From Candidatus Nitrospira neomarina (GTDB lineage: Bacteria > Nitrospirota > Nitrospiria > Nitrospirales > UBA8639): a stretch of 64,000 nt of DNA. The notes beneath the pieces were generated by a model that made no database searches, was not told the DNA's origin, and saw only the letters and a list, made by a program, of their open reading frames with translations. Position 1 is the first letter of the stretch; each line of letters starts with the position of its first letter. The stretch covers positions 4,643,001 through 4,707,000 of the forward strand of contig NZ_CP116968.1 of assembly GCF_032051675.1 (NCBI RefSeq). Reading direction: 5' to 3'. The translations under genes were made by a program, and so were the position numbers. Below, piece after piece: positions 25,257 to 35,283 of this stretch.

Positions 25257-27866
25257 ATGACCACTTCGTCAGATAAGCTAAATATAACTGGTATGCGTAG
25301 GATCCTTATTGAATTTTTGCATTTGTTTGCTCTCGTTGGTTTTGCGGTTGCCCAGCCGCTCTATGATCTTCTTGGGCAGAATCCGGAGTTTTTTGTTTCT
25401 TATAAGGCCGGTCCGGAGCTGATCATCGGTATGGTCTTCGTCCTTTCGATGGGGATGGCATTAGGCCTCGTGCTGCTTGAACTTGCCGCTTTGCTGGTTG
25501 GTACGCGAGTCCGGAATAGCCTGCATGTGGTATTTGTCTTTGGTCTGGGGTTCCTCACAGTCCTCCCTCCGGTGCAGCGATTGGTGGGTGGATCTGATCT
25601 CTTGATTGTCGGATTTGCATTACTGATTGGTTTTTTCTTTTCGGCCCTGTATGTACGCTGTCAGGCGGTCCGGCTGTTTCTCACGGTGCTTTCACCCGTC
25701 GTGGTGGCCTTTCCACTGTGGTTTTTGTTGTTTACTCCCGCCGGTCGTCTTGTCATGCCGGAGGCCATTGAAGCACAGACTGACATTGAGATTAACAATC
25801 CTGTGCCGGTGGTCCTTATTGTGCTGGATGAATTCAACATCACCGCGTTATTGGATGCGGATGGTCAAATCGATCCGGTGCGTTTTCCAAACTTTGCCGC
25901 TTTATCCGCACAAAGTTATTGGTTTCCTAATGCGGTTGCCACGTATGTAGAAACCGCAGCTGCCGTGTCTGGAATTTTGACGGGGCGGCAACCAAGAGCT
26001 GGTGTTCGACTCAACCCGACAGCAACAGATCATCCTCAAAATTTGTTCACCGTGTTGGGGGACCGTTATGCCCTTAATGTCGTGGAGTCCTTGACAAGTC
26101 TTTGTCCCCATACATTATGCAAGGAAAAAGATGCTGATGCCGGGTCGTCCCTTCGTTACAAGTCCTTTTTTGCAGATCTGGCAGTGATATATTTACATAT
26201 TATTGCCCCGCCAACATTAGGAAAACAGTTGCCCCCGCTCCACGCTCAATGGACGGGTTTCGGCGAGGAATTGTTGAAAAAAGGGATTCTTGGACGGGAC
26301 GAGGGGGATATCCATCTGGATATTGCCACTGGGGGGAAAAAATCAAGAGAGTCGCAAATCACTTCTTTTCTTGCTCAAATCAAGCAAACATCAAGTCCTG
26401 TCCTTCATTTTCTTCACGTCATCCTCCCTCATACGAAGTATGAATATTTGGTGTCTGGTCAGCAATATTTTAATAAAGAACGACTCATTCCTGTCGGATG
26501 GATCGATGGACCGGGTTGGGGAGGGAGGTGGATTGGAAAAGAATCCTTGATTCTTACGGCGTACCACCAATACCTCCAGCAAATAGGATATGTTGATCAG
26601 TTCCTCGGGAAATTGCGAAGTTCACTGGAAAGGGCAGAGCTTTTCGATAAGGCGCTCATTATTGTGACCGCAGATCATGGTGTTTCCTTTCAGCGTGGGC
26701 TATCCATGCGAGAGGTACAAAAAGGAAATGAGAGCGATATTCTAAAAGTTCCCATGTTCGTCAAGCTTCCTGGGCAACGTGAGGGGAGCATTCGTGAGCG
26801 ACTTGTCAGCGGAATTGATGTGTTGCCAACCATTGCCGATCTACTCGGCTTTAAAATTCCCAGGGAAATAGATGGATATTCCATGTTGGACAATGAAATC
26901 CAACCGCGGGACGAGATAGATTTTCTTGGAGTAGGAAAAATCCAATCCCAGGACCTAAACGGATTTCCTCGTCTCAAGTGGCAGGTCGATCATTTTGGGG
27001 AGCACACGGCACTCGACCGACTTGTGCCAAAAGGACCGGCTTCAAATTTGATCGGACAAGAACTTGGCGATTTGGATATTGGTCACTCAACTTCCCTTCA
27101 ATACATAAATGAAAATCCTCATCAATTAAATCAGGTGAATCTTGAAAATGGATTCCTCCCTGCCCTTTTTAGCGGACAAATCATTGGCACGAGTCAACGA
27201 AACATACCGATTGCTATTTCCCTAAATGACCGAATATGGGCTACTACCCAGGCATCCTTATGGGCCGGAAAGCGGAATTATTTTTCTGTGTTATTTCCTC
27301 CTTCCGCGTTCCAGTCCGGTGAGAACCAAGTGAGAGTTTTTCTGATTGGAAATCATGATGCAAAATTAACTTCCATACCCTTGGCAAGTCAGGGGGCTTT
27401 GAGCGATGAGCAGACAATGATTCGTTTGAAACATGAAGCTTTCGGGCAATCAAAACTGGTGTTTTCCGGTGAGCGGGAAATCTTGATCGATGTGGGTGAA
27501 AAACATCTGACTGGGAATCTGGATCGTGTTCTCCTTTCAGGGGAGTCAATTGTTGTGGAGGGATGGGCTGCTGATCTTGAAAAGAATCAACCGGCTGAAG
27601 AGGTTTTCATTTTCACAGACGGAAAATTAATGGCGAGTACAGAAGTAGGTATCTCCAGGCAAGATGTCGTGGAGGCTCATCAACAGAAGGCATTGTTCCA
27701 CAGTGGGTTCAGGATTAAAATTCCGGTGGACGTTCTCAAGCCTTATCCCAGGGATATCAAATTAATTGTTGCCTCATTGAGCAACCGAGCATGGGAATTT
27801 CCCTTTTCTCCAAATCAAATCGATTTCATTCGCTCTACGCTGGAGAAAGAGGGTTTCAGCCAATGA
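25257..27866 (+). CDS. membrane-anchored sulfatase-fold (alkaline phosphatase superfamily) enzyme
   Basis: 869 residues. Five hydrophobic segments occupy residues 10-165. The catalytic domain begins at about residue 178 with PVPVVLIVLDEFNITALL (metal-binding Asp), continues through FPNFAALSAQSYWFPNA and ETAAAVSGILTGRQP, and has the second metal site in IIVTADHGVSF (about 465). There is no C-x-P-x-R formylglycine motif, so it is more likely a transferase or phospho-hydrolase than a true sulfatase; phosphoglycerol- or phosphoethanolamine-type transfer is plausible. The C-terminal 280 residues are unassigned and may be a beta-rich accessory region. Confidence 0.75.
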   Translation: MTTSSDKLNITGMRRILIEFLHLFALVGFAVAQPLYDLLGQNPEFFVSYKAGPELIIGMVFVLSMGMALGLVLLELAALLVGTRVRNSLHVVFVFGLGFLTVLPPVQRLVGGSDLLIVGFALLIGFFFSALYVRCQAVRLFLTVLSPVVVAFPLWFLLFTPAGRLVMPEAIEAQTDIEINNPVPVVLIVLDEFNITALLDADGQIDPVRFPNFAALSAQSYWFPNAVATYVETAAAVSGILTGRQPRAGVRLNPTATDHPQNLFTVLGDRYALNVVESLTSLCPHTLCKEKDADAGSSLRYKSFFADLAVIYLHIIAPPTLGKQLPPLHAQWTGFGEELLKKGILGRDEGDIHLDIATGGKKSRESQITSFLAQIKQTSSPVLHFLHVILPHTKYEYLVSGQQYFNKERLIPVGWIDGPGWGGRWIGKESLILTAYHQYLQQIGYVDQFLGKLRSSLERAELFDKALIIVTADHGVSFQRGLSMREVQKGNESDILKVPMFVKLPGQREGSIRERLVSGIDVLPTIADLLGFKIPREIDGYSMLDNEIQPRDEIDFLGVGKIQSQDLNGFPRLKWQVDHFGEHTALDRLVPKGPASNLIGQELGDLDIGHSTSLQYINENPHQLNQVNLENGFLPALFSGQIIGTSQRNIPIAISLNDRIWATTQASLWAGKRNYFSVLFPPSAFQSGENQVRVFLIGNHDAKLTSIPLASQGALSDEQTMIRLKHEAFGQSKLVFSGEREILIDVGEKHLTGNLDRVLLSGESIVVEGWAADLEKNQPAEEVFIFTDGKLMASTEVGISRQDVVEAHQQKALFHSGFRIKIPVDVLKPYPRDIKLIVASLSNRAWEFPFSPNQIDFIRSTLEKEGFSQ

Positions 27867-28147
27867 CCAGGCCGATAGTGGCACATCCAGTCATTAGTCG
27901 TGACAAAGCCAGGCTATCGCTTGCCCGGAACCCCATAAACACATCTTATTATGTGAGGAACAGTTCCAGCTTTTGAATTAGTGCGGTGCTTGGCACCTGG
28001 CTATTCGAGCCTTTGTCAGAGAAGGGTCTTTACGTTGGAATGGGTGGGGCATGTTTTGTTGATTCGTCTGATCTGTATATTATGGAAGATATCCTTGGTT
28101 TGGTCTGTCTAGTGCTGGAAACCAAAAGCTTGTTTCCGCTGTGATGG

Positions 28148-29515
28148 GTGTTAATTAATCATCCTCAGGGGATTGAACCGGTTTCCTCAACATATTTCCT
28201 AAACCATACTTTCGATGGGCATGAAATAGAAAATGATTATCCCAAATTAACGCAAAATTCCCGTCTCCTTGTGGGCGAGCTTGCGGTGGAAGTCTCGGAG
28301 CAAATGAAACAGAACGTGGCCCTGGTTGTTGGATCGATAATTATTGCGATTTTAATAATGGAGGCCTTCCTGCGTGGTATGGGAATTCCATCTACCCTGA
28401 ACTCAGGATGGGGATGGGCAAATTCTGCGGGTAGAAAATTTTCTAAATATGATGCGTTAACCACCAATCAATTTGGATATCGAGGACAAAGCATTCACTA
28501 TCAGGCCGAGGACTATGTGGTGTTGCTTGTGGGCGACAGCCAGGTCGAAGCTTATGCCGGCCGGCCGGAACATATGCCTGAACAGTTTCTTCAGGAATTT
28601 CTAACTAGTCAGTTGCATAAACCAGTCAAAGTGTTTTCCCTTGCCTCTTCGGGGTGGGGTCAGGATCAACAGCTACTCGCCATACAAGAATATTTCAAGT
28701 TGTATCGGGCAGACCTCGTTTTATTGTGGGCAACCCCGGCAAATGATTTTTGGGAAAATGCCTTTCCTGATAGAAGTGCAACCCAGCAGGCCGGACCCTT
28801 AAAGCCGACCTTTAGACTAGTCGATCAGAAGCTGCATGGCCCTTATTTTTTATCTGGTTCCTATTTACATAATAGCGCCCTTGCCCATTTAATAGAGAGG
28901 GTGATGTCAAATTTACAAAATGAAACGTTAGAGCAACGCATTCTTCGTCGCTGGCTTCAAGAAATGCCATCGTCCCATGAAACCCACAAAATCGAAAATA
29001 AACATGCCTGTGAGGGACTGACAGTTATTAATCAAGGAGAGTTTTTTAACACCATATTTGAACTCAACGATAATATGGGGTACACCGTAAGGTCCGGACA
29101 GGATGTCCTGAACAGCAGGAGTCTCTTTTCTGCCTATATGGTGGATCCATCCAGGCGGGATGAATATCTGGTTGCGATTACCGGAAGTTTATTGCGGCAT
29201 GTAAAAGAGGAAGTCGAAAGGCATCATTCAAAATTCCTTGTTTTCTATCCTGCTCGTGAAGATTTTGAGAAGCGCGCAATGCAAATGGTTAAATGCGTGT
29301 CGGATTCTCAAGACAATCTTTTTAGAGTATCTTTCGACTATAAAGCCGGGTTGCAAAGGGTGATTCCTTCTGATGATCTTGTGATTTTTGATTTGCCAGG
29401 TGGAAACGAAATTGTGATTTCACCAAGTGATAGGCATTTAAATGATTATGGAAATGAATTAGCTATGAAAAACCTGAGTTTTATTTTGAGAGAGCGTTTC
29501 CTAGTCAATCGATAA
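28148..29515 (+). CDS. membrane-anchored SGNH/GDSL hydrolase-like protein
   Basis: 455 residues from GTG 28148; ATG 28304 is a real alternative because it would place MKQNVALVVGSIIIAILIME, a typical signal-anchor, at the very N-terminus. The catalytic block I reads VVLLVGDSQVEAYAG (GDS with Ser nucleophile), block III-like residues occur in LLWATPANDFWENAF, and the C-terminal DRHLNDYGNELA carries the D-x-x-H dyad. Such periplasmic proteins acetylate or deacetylate polysaccharides (AlgJ/AlgX-like logic). The partner acyltransferase (MBOAT) is not in the window. Confidence 0.7.
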   Translation: MLINHPQGIEPVSSTYFLNHTFDGHEIENDYPKLTQNSRLLVGELAVEVSEQMKQNVALVVGSIIIAILIMEAFLRGMGIPSTLNSGWGWANSAGRKFSKYDALTTNQFGYRGQSIHYQAEDYVVLLVGDSQVEAYAGRPEHMPEQFLQEFLTSQLHKPVKVFSLASSGWGQDQQLLAIQEYFKLYRADLVLLWATPANDFWENAFPDRSATQQAGPLKPTFRLVDQKLHGPYFLSGSYLHNSALAHLIERVMSNLQNETLEQRILRRWLQEMPSSHETHKIENKHACEGLTVINQGEFFNTIFELNDNMGYTVRSGQDVLNSRSLFSAYMVDPSRRDEYLVAITGSLLRHVKEEVERHHSKFLVFYPAREDFEKRAMQMVKCVSDSQDNLFRVSFDYKAGLQRVIPSDDLVIFDLPGGNEIVISPSDRHLNDYGNELAMKNLSFILRERFLVNR

Positions 29516-29910
29516 TTATTTTTCCCCTTTGAGGCTTTGGTGATCCCTTGGTTCCGCTATCTTCCAAACCATAATCGGGGTACCCAGAATGACCAAGTCT
29601 TTGGCAGGCCGGTCTTCCTCCTTTGTGGAGGCAATGCCGACGGGATATCTATACATACATGACTCTCTGGCCTCACGCTCTTATCTGCGAAAACCGTTTT
29701 CTACTTTCTGCTGAGTATGAGGATGTTCACTGCAGGCTCACACGTTATCGGGGGCAATGGCACCGGATGGGCAAGATGAGAAGGGAATCAACCCGCAGAA
29801 ACAAAAAGGGGTCATTCATGCCTACAGTCAAGAGATTTCACCAACTAAGTGGGATGGTTGTCAGAAAGCTTTCTGGAAAATAAGCGTTGGTTGTGCCGAA
29901 GTAGGATGCC
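29516..29910. other. intergenic region, no supported gene
   Basis: 395 bases. Short overlapping open frames at 29590-29715 and 29623-29883 have no ribosome site, no domain and unusual composition, so I do not call them. No terminator seen. Confidence 0.4.
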
Positions 29911-30828
29911 ATGACGAATTCCGGATCAAAGGAAAGTATGCTGAATACCCCGAAGCTATGCTCCATCATCATTGTGACCTATAATTCCAGCTCCTGCATC
30001 AGTACCTGTTTAAGTCCCTTACTCAACATTTCTGATGTTGAGCTCCTGGTTGTGGATAATGATTCGAAGGATGGGACTGCAGTGAAATTGCAGAAAGAAT
30101 TTCCGCAGGTTACCCTTATTGCCCTTCAAGAAAATATTGGTTTTGGCCGTGCGTGTAATATCGGGTTGGCGGCTTCGAGCGGATCCTTTGCCCTATTTTT
30201 GAATCCGGACACCATCGCGACCGAAAAGGCTATTCGAACCCTTATCCAATTTTATGAGAAGCATCCTCGAGTAGGAATTGTCGGGGGTCGTCTTGTTGAT
30301 CCAGCTGGCCGCCCTTTGCAATCAATGGGGGATACGCCTTCATTGGCTGGCCTTGTGCTGGATAAACCGTTGGCCTGGGTGGCTCAGCGTGTGGGGCCTC
30401 GAGGACTCCTTCGTCGGGGGATAGCCCGGTGTTCGACAAAATTTTGCATCCCTCATGAAGCGGAGCCTGTGGCATGGGTTTCCGGTGCTTTTCTTTGTTG
30501 CCGGCGTTCAATCTGGGCTGAAATTGGCGGCTTTGATGAAAAGTTTTTTTTGTATTATGAAGATGTTGATCTGTGCCTCAGGGCCATGCAGGTTGGTTGG
30601 GAGGTGTGGCACGTTCCTGAGGCAGTCATAGAGCATCAGTCTGGAGCTTCATTCGGGGGCGATCTTTCTCAACAAAAGGAAATTTATTATGTTAATCAAT
30701 ATTATTTTTTCCGGAAACATTTTGGTCGCCCGGTCGCATGGGCTTTATGGGTTTTGCAGAGTATCTATGCTCGATTAGGTATGTATCGTGGCCTTGGAAC
30801 CGACCGAATAGGTCGTGCTCTGCTATAG
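29911..30828 (+). CDS. GT2 family glycosyltransferase (rhamnosyltransferase-like)
   Basis: 305 residues; ATG 29938 is an alternative start. The GT-A domain begins with CSIIIVTYNSSSCISTCL, has the VVDNDSKDGT donor-binding motif, NIGFGRACNIGL, the DxD-equivalent FLNPDT, and the acceptor region GGFDEKFFLYYEDVDLCLRA that is typical of WbbL-like rhamnosyltransferases. A dTDP-rhamnose pathway is encoded at 43-46.5 kb, which fits, but donor use is inferred. It opens a run of four closely spaced polysaccharide genes. Confidence 0.85.
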   Translation: MTNSGSKESMLNTPKLCSIIIVTYNSSSCISTCLSPLLNISDVELLVVDNDSKDGTAVKLQKEFPQVTLIALQENIGFGRACNIGLAASSGSFALFLNPDTIATEKAIRTLIQFYEKHPRVGIVGGRLVDPAGRPLQSMGDTPSLAGLVLDKPLAWVAQRVGPRGLLRRGIARCSTKFCIPHEAEPVAWVSGAFLCCRRSIWAEIGGFDEKFFLYYEDVDLCLRAMQVGWEVWHVPEAVIEHQSGASFGGDLSQQKEIYYVNQYYFFRKHFGRPVAWALWVLQSIYARLGMYRGLGTDRIGRALL

Positions 30829-30877
30829 TGTGTATTTTACGAATCATAGAAACTTTACTTAGGAAATTTAGCACGTA

Positions 30878-31960
30878 ATGCGGGTCCTCCAAATTGTTGC
30901 CGATGGAAAACCAGGTGGAGGAACCACGCATGTTCTACAGATTCTCAAAGGTTTACGGCATGCCGTTTCTTTTTATCTCATTACCGAAGAACAATCATAT
31001 TTAATGAAGGAAGCCGGCGCTCTTGGAATTCCCTGTCAGGGGCTTCGGTTTTTCATTAGTCGGCTCAATCCTGCCATCCCTTTCCAACTTCGAGCATTGG
31101 TTATGGCCTTCCAACCTGATCTGGTTCACGTCCATGGTGGGCGTGCAGGGTTTTTCTTTACGGTATCTCTCTTGAAGATCCCGATGGTCTATACCATCCA
31201 TGGATTTCATTTTATGGGAAAATCGGCGGGAATTCGCTGGCTGGCGTTAATGGCGGAACGTTGGAATTTGCGACGTGCGCGCCATTCTATTTTTGTGTCG
31301 AAATATGATGTGGTTCTTGCAGAAAAATTTCAATTATTATCAGGTCGTGATAAAAGGTCAGTCATCTATCCCGGTCTTTCTTTGAACAATCTTCCACGGC
31401 CTTTGCCTCAGGGGCTCCTGCATATTGGATTTATCGGACGATTGGAACATCAGAAGGATCCTCTCCTTTTTTTGGAGATGATGAAGTTCTTGCCTGGGTA
31501 CTCGGCCACGATTGTTGGTGATGGGACTTTGGCTCCGATGATCAAGCAGGAAATAGCCAGGCGGGGGTTAGGTGGACGGGTTCACATGGTGGGGGAATTG
31601 TCTCATGGAAAGGCTCTGGACATTCTTGCTACTTTCAGCGTGGTCGTTTTAACCTCCAGGTGGGAAGGCCTGCCGGTTTTGATCTTAGAATCTATGGGCA
31701 TGGGAGTTCCGGTTGTGAGCATGAATGTGAGTGGATTGGAAGAAATCATTCATGACGAGATAAACGGAATGTTGGTAGAAAAAAGGAGCGGAGAAGACCT
31801 TGCCGAAAAGGTCAAAAAAATTACAAACAATGAGGATCTCAGGATCTCCCTCATCAAGAAGGCACAGGAGACTATACAGGAAAAATTCTCCAGCGAGACC
31901 ATGATGGATTCGACTCTGGAAATATATCAGGAAATGTCTGCCTCACATGCAGGTCATTGA
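30878..31960 (+). CDS. GT4 family glycosyltransferase
   Basis: 360 residues. N-terminal Rossmann domain starts MRVLQIVADGKPGGGTTHVL, includes VHVHGGRAGFF and YTIHGFHFMG. The C-terminal donor domain has GFIGRLEHQKDPLLFLEMM, VVLTSRWEGLPVLILESMGM with the conserved E-x7-E, and GVPVVSMNVSGLEE. A retaining glycosyltransferase that adds a sugar to the lipid-linked glycan. It ends six bases before the next gene. Confidence 0.88.
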   Translation: MRVLQIVADGKPGGGTTHVLQILKGLRHAVSFYLITEEQSYLMKEAGALGIPCQGLRFFISRLNPAIPFQLRALVMAFQPDLVHVHGGRAGFFFTVSLLKIPMVYTIHGFHFMGKSAGIRWLALMAERWNLRRARHSIFVSKYDVVLAEKFQLLSGRDKRSVIYPGLSLNNLPRPLPQGLLHIGFIGRLEHQKDPLLFLEMMKFLPGYSATIVGDGTLAPMIKQEIARRGLGGRVHMVGELSHGKALDILATFSVVVLTSRWEGLPVLILESMGMGVPVVSMNVSGLEEIIHDEINGMLVEKRSGEDLAEKVKKITNNEDLRISLIKKAQETIQEKFSSETMMDSTLEIYQEMSASHAGH

Positions 31961-31966
31961 ACCCAA

Positions 31967-33151
31967 GTGAAAGTTGCGCTGGTTCATGATTGGCTGACAG
32001 GTATGCGAGGGGGCGAGCGGTGTCTTGAAGCGTTGTGTGAATTGTTTCCTGATGCGCCAATTTATACGCTGTTCCATGTGAAAGGCAGTGTGTCGCGGAC
32101 GATTGAGCGGCATCCTATTATTCCAAGCGTTCTTAATCGAGTCCCATTTGCAAAGAGTCGATATCGGTATTTGCTCCCTTTCTTTCCTTCAGCCATCCAG
32201 CGATTGGAAATCCATCAGTATGATTTAGTCGTCAGTTCGAGCCATTGCGTGGCCAAGGGCATTCGAGTGCCTCGCGAGACCTGTCATATTTCCTACATTC
32301 ATACCCCCATGCGGTATATCTGGGATGGATTTGATACCTATTTTGTTAACACAGGAATGTGGAATTTTGGCAGGCTGGGCATGGGGCTTTTTCGAACGCG
32401 ACTTCAGCGGTGGGATGTGGAATCAAATGCCCAGGTGAGTTGTTTTATTGCCAATTCGCAAAACGTAGCAGGGCGAATTGCACGCCAGTATGGAAGGGCG
32501 GCCTGCGTGGTTTACCCTCCTGTTGATTGGCAGACTTTTCACGTGTCGCATCGCCATGAAGAGTTTTATTTGATGGTCACCGCCTTTGCGCCCTATAAAA
32601 AAGTCGACCTGGCCATTGCTGCAGCCAATGAGCTTGGACTTCCATTAAAAATTATCGGGCAAGGACAAGATGAGAAACGCTTAAGGAGAATGGCCGGTCC
32701 AAGTGTCGAATTTCTTGGCTGGCAGCCAGACCATCGTGTCAGAGACTTTTACAGCCGGTGCCTAGCCGTTCTCTTCCCCGGTGAAGAGGATTTTGGTATT
32801 GTGCCTTTAGAGGCCATGGCTTCCGGGAAACCGGTAATTGCCTTTGGAAAGGGTGGGGCCCTTGAAACCATCGTCCCTCTCAATCCTTTGCCTGAGCAAG
32901 GTGAAAATCCTTTAGGACGCAGGGTCCACGAAAGGGGAACCTCTGCGGTTCCAACGGGGGTCTTTCACTATGAACAGTCGGTCCAAGCCATAGTTGAAGC
33001 CATTCAATTATTCACGCAGAACTTCACAGACTTCAATCCTGATGCCATTCGAGCACATGTTGAACCGTTCGATCGCTCCCATTTTAAGCAGCGGATTCAG
33101 CAAGTGATCATGTCTCGTTATCGCGCATTCCGTCATACCCCGCCATGTTGA
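31967..33151 (+). CDS. GT4 family glycosyltransferase, WbaZ-like mannosyltransferase type
   Basis: 394 residues, GTG start. HDWLTGMRGGERCLEALCEL at the N-terminus and CHISYIHTPMRYIWD in the first domain are characteristic of WbaZ-type enzymes. The donor domain has MVTAFAPYKKVDLAI, FPGEEDFGIVPLEAMASGKP with the E-x7-E motif. It overlaps the following initiating transferase by seven bases. The sugar transferred is not determined; WbaZ of Salmonella and E. coli transfers mannose. Confidence 0.86.
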   Translation: MKVALVHDWLTGMRGGERCLEALCELFPDAPIYTLFHVKGSVSRTIERHPIIPSVLNRVPFAKSRYRYLLPFFPSAIQRLEIHQYDLVVSSSHCVAKGIRVPRETCHISYIHTPMRYIWDGFDTYFVNTGMWNFGRLGMGLFRTRLQRWDVESNAQVSCFIANSQNVAGRIARQYGRAACVVYPPVDWQTFHVSHRHEEFYLMVTAFAPYKKVDLAIAAANELGLPLKIIGQGQDEKRLRRMAGPSVEFLGWQPDHRVRDFYSRCLAVLFPGEEDFGIVPLEAMASGKPVIAFGKGGALETIVPLNPLPEQGENPLGRRVHERGTSAVPTGVFHYEQSVQAIVEAIQLFTQNFTDFNPDAIRAHVEPFDRSHFKQRIQQVIMSRYRAFRHTPPC

Positions 33152-34545
33152 AACGCCACAGTGAATTCTTAAAAAATCTGCTCTTCCTTTCCGACCTGGT
33201 TGTGATATGCGCCTGTTGGGTGAGCGCCTATTTCATTCGCTTTTCAGTGCCCCTGTTTCCCATCACCAAAGGCATTCCTCCTATTGACCCGTATCTCTGG
33301 CTTCTTGTACCAATTGTCGCCGTATGGGGAATTTGTTTCTATTCATTTAATCTGTATCGGCCTCGTCGAATGGGCTCTCATCTGGCGGAATTTGTGGATA
33401 TTGCCAAGGCCAATACGCTGAGTATTCTGATCCTGGTCGCATTGACCTTTTTCTCGAAGCCGTTTGAATTTTCCCGTTTGGTGATCATGTATTTTTGGTT
33501 ATTGAATCTGGTGGTGCTGGGCTGTTCCCGTATGGTCTTTCGGGAAATTCTCAGGGTTTTCCGGCGAATGGGATACAACCAACGCCAGGTAGTTATTATC
33601 GGCGCGGGAAAACTTGGGCAGCGCGTTGGCGATACGCTCAAAATGCATCCAGAACTTGGCCTCCAGGTTCGCGGGTATTTGACACGGAATGCCGAAAAGG
33701 TTGGTCAAATGTTGGACGGAATTCCCGTTATCGGAACGTTTGACCAGGCGGCAGAAATTTTAACCAGCCATGTGGATATCGTATTTTTGTGTTTGCCTCC
33801 GGAAGTGGAATGTGAAGCTGAGGGACTGATGAAAATCCTGTCCTCCACCACCGCAGGAGTGAAGATCATTCCATCCATTTATGAGTTCGTGACGTTGCGG
33901 GCGGAAGCCGAAATGTTTGAGGGCCTTCCTATTATTACTCTTCAGGGTTCTCCTCTGTACGGATGGAATTTGTTTTTGAAGCGGATGGTTGATGTCTGTG
34001 GTGCCGCCGTGGCCCTGGTGGTGGCCTCACCAATCGCATTGATGATTGCGGTACTCATCAAGCTCACCTCTCCGGGTCCTGTCTTCTACCGGCAGACTCG
34101 TGTTGGCCTCGATGGCAAATCCTTCAATATTGTTAAAATCCGGACCATGCGTATGGATGCCGAAGAAAAGACAGGTCCCGTCTGGGCCAAAGCCCATGAC
34201 CCACGCAGGACGCCCATCGGGACGTTTCTGCGACGAACCAGTTTGGATGAATTGCCGCAATTCTGGAATGTCTTAAAGGGAGAGATGAGTATTGTGGGGC
34301 CGCGTCCCGAGCGACCGGAGTTTATCGAGAAATTCCGGGCCCAGATCCCCCAATATAACCTGCGTCACACCATGAAAGCCGGAATTACGGGGTGGGCACA
34401 AATTAATGGATTGCGCGGAAATACCTCCTGGGAAAAACGTTTAGCCTACGACATGTATTATATTGAGCATTGGTCCTTATGGCTGGATGTGAAGATTATG
34501 ATTATGACACTTTGGAAGGGGTTGATCCATCGGGAGGCGTATTAG
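33145..34545 (+). CDS. undecaprenyl-phosphate glycosyl-1-phosphate transferase, WcaJ type
   Basis: 466 residues. Four N-terminal hydrophobic segments (residues 10-125), a central Rossmann-like CoA-binding-like domain (VVIIGAGKLGQRVGDTL, about 150-166), and a C-terminal bacterial sugar transferase domain: KRMVDVCGAAVALVVASPIA, PVFYRQTRVGLDGKSF, IRTM, RRTSLDELPQFWNVLKGEMS, GPRPERPEF. The catalytic Asp-Glu pair is in LDELPQ. It starts the lipid-linked glycan by adding sugar-phosphate to undecaprenyl phosphate. Being last in the cluster, it may be expressed at the lowest level of the operon. Confidence 0.92.
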   Translation: MLKRHSEFLKNLLFLSDLVVICACWVSAYFIRFSVPLFPITKGIPPIDPYLWLLVPIVAVWGICFYSFNLYRPRRMGSHLAEFVDIAKANTLSILILVALTFFSKPFEFSRLVIMYFWLLNLVVLGCSRMVFREILRVFRRMGYNQRQVVIIGAGKLGQRVGDTLKMHPELGLQVRGYLTRNAEKVGQMLDGIPVIGTFDQAAEILTSHVDIVFLCLPPEVECEAEGLMKILSSTTAGVKIIPSIYEFVTLRAEAEMFEGLPIITLQGSPLYGWNLFLKRMVDVCGAAVALVVASPIALMIAVLIKLTSPGPVFYRQTRVGLDGKSFNIVKIRTMRMDAEEKTGPVWAKAHDPRRTPIGTFLRRTSLDELPQFWNVLKGEMSIVGPRPERPEFIEKFRAQIPQYNLRHTMKAGITGWAQINGLRGNTSWEKRLAYDMYYIEHWSLWLDVKIMIMTLWKGLIHREAY

Positions 34546-34752
34546 GCTTTCACTATTCGTGCGGCAACGCGGCAGTTCTTCCATGTAAGTTTCTTCGCCA
34601 ATGGGATTGAATTTCCCTCCTCGTGATTATCCCTGACTTTTTCTGAGCATGTATTTTCTTCATTCCGTGTAAGAGCCTCAGCAAGTCTTATCAGAAAGAT
34701 TCGGGGGGAGTCGTCACTCAGGAATTTTTGAGTGAAAGAAGCATGGAGGGTA

Positions 34753-35283
34753 TCATTTGATCCGTGTCCCCGCAGGGATCTCCTGGGACATGTTAAGAAG
34801 TTCAAGAACCTCTTGATCTCCTGCAGCTAATACCATGCCTTGGGATTCAATCCCCATCAGTTTGGCCGGCTTGAGATTTGCCACGACGACAATGGTTCGG
34901 CCCACCAATTCTTCGGGGGCATACTTTTTCCCAATTCCAGCCACGATCTGACGCTGTTCGGTTCCGATATCTACCTGGAGCTTGAGCAGTTTTTCAGACT
35001 TTGGAACACGTTCTGCCGTTAAGACTTTAGCAACCCTCAATTGGACTTTTTGGAAATCGGCAATGCCGATCTGTATCGCCTCGTTGGGTGGGGACTGCGG
35101 TTGGGTGGTTGAAATGGGCTGAGGTGTTTCCATGGGTGTCCTATTTGTGTGAATAGGCGTTTTCTCTTCGGGACTCTTTTGGGAGTCCGATGGACGGGAA
35201 TCTTTTCTGGGAAATAGGGAAGGGCCTTTACTGGTTTGCCCTGTATAGAGGTATGCCCCCCAACGAGGGAATTCTTGCAACAC
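34753..35283 (-). CDS. metG: methionyl-tRNA synthetase, C-terminal tRNA-binding part (separated by frameshift)
   Basis: 176 residues with a GTG start that is only an artefact of frame; the reading frame continues upstream into the end of the main MetG body ([15 protein letters not shown] spans the join). Residues 70-176 are the EMAP-II/Trbp111-like tRNA-binding domain ([50 protein letters not shown]). The linker is Pro/Ser-rich. This fragment overlaps the MetG body fragment in another frame at 35228-35283. If the break is real, the C-terminal domain would need its own translation start. Confidence 0.8.
   Translation of the reverse strand: MLQEFPRWGAYLYTGQTSKGPSLFPRKDSRPSDSQKSPEEKTPIHTNRTPMETPQPISTTQPQSPPNEAIQIGIADFQKVQLRVAKVLTAERVPKSEKLLKLQVDIGTEQRQIVAGIGKKYAPEELVGRTIVVVANLKPAKLMGIESQGMVLAAGDQEVLELLNMSQEIPAGTRIK

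Noticed and set aside
29623-29883. 86-residue open frame before the GT2 gene
   Set aside because: No start signal or recognisable protein character; overlaps another open frame (29757-29984).
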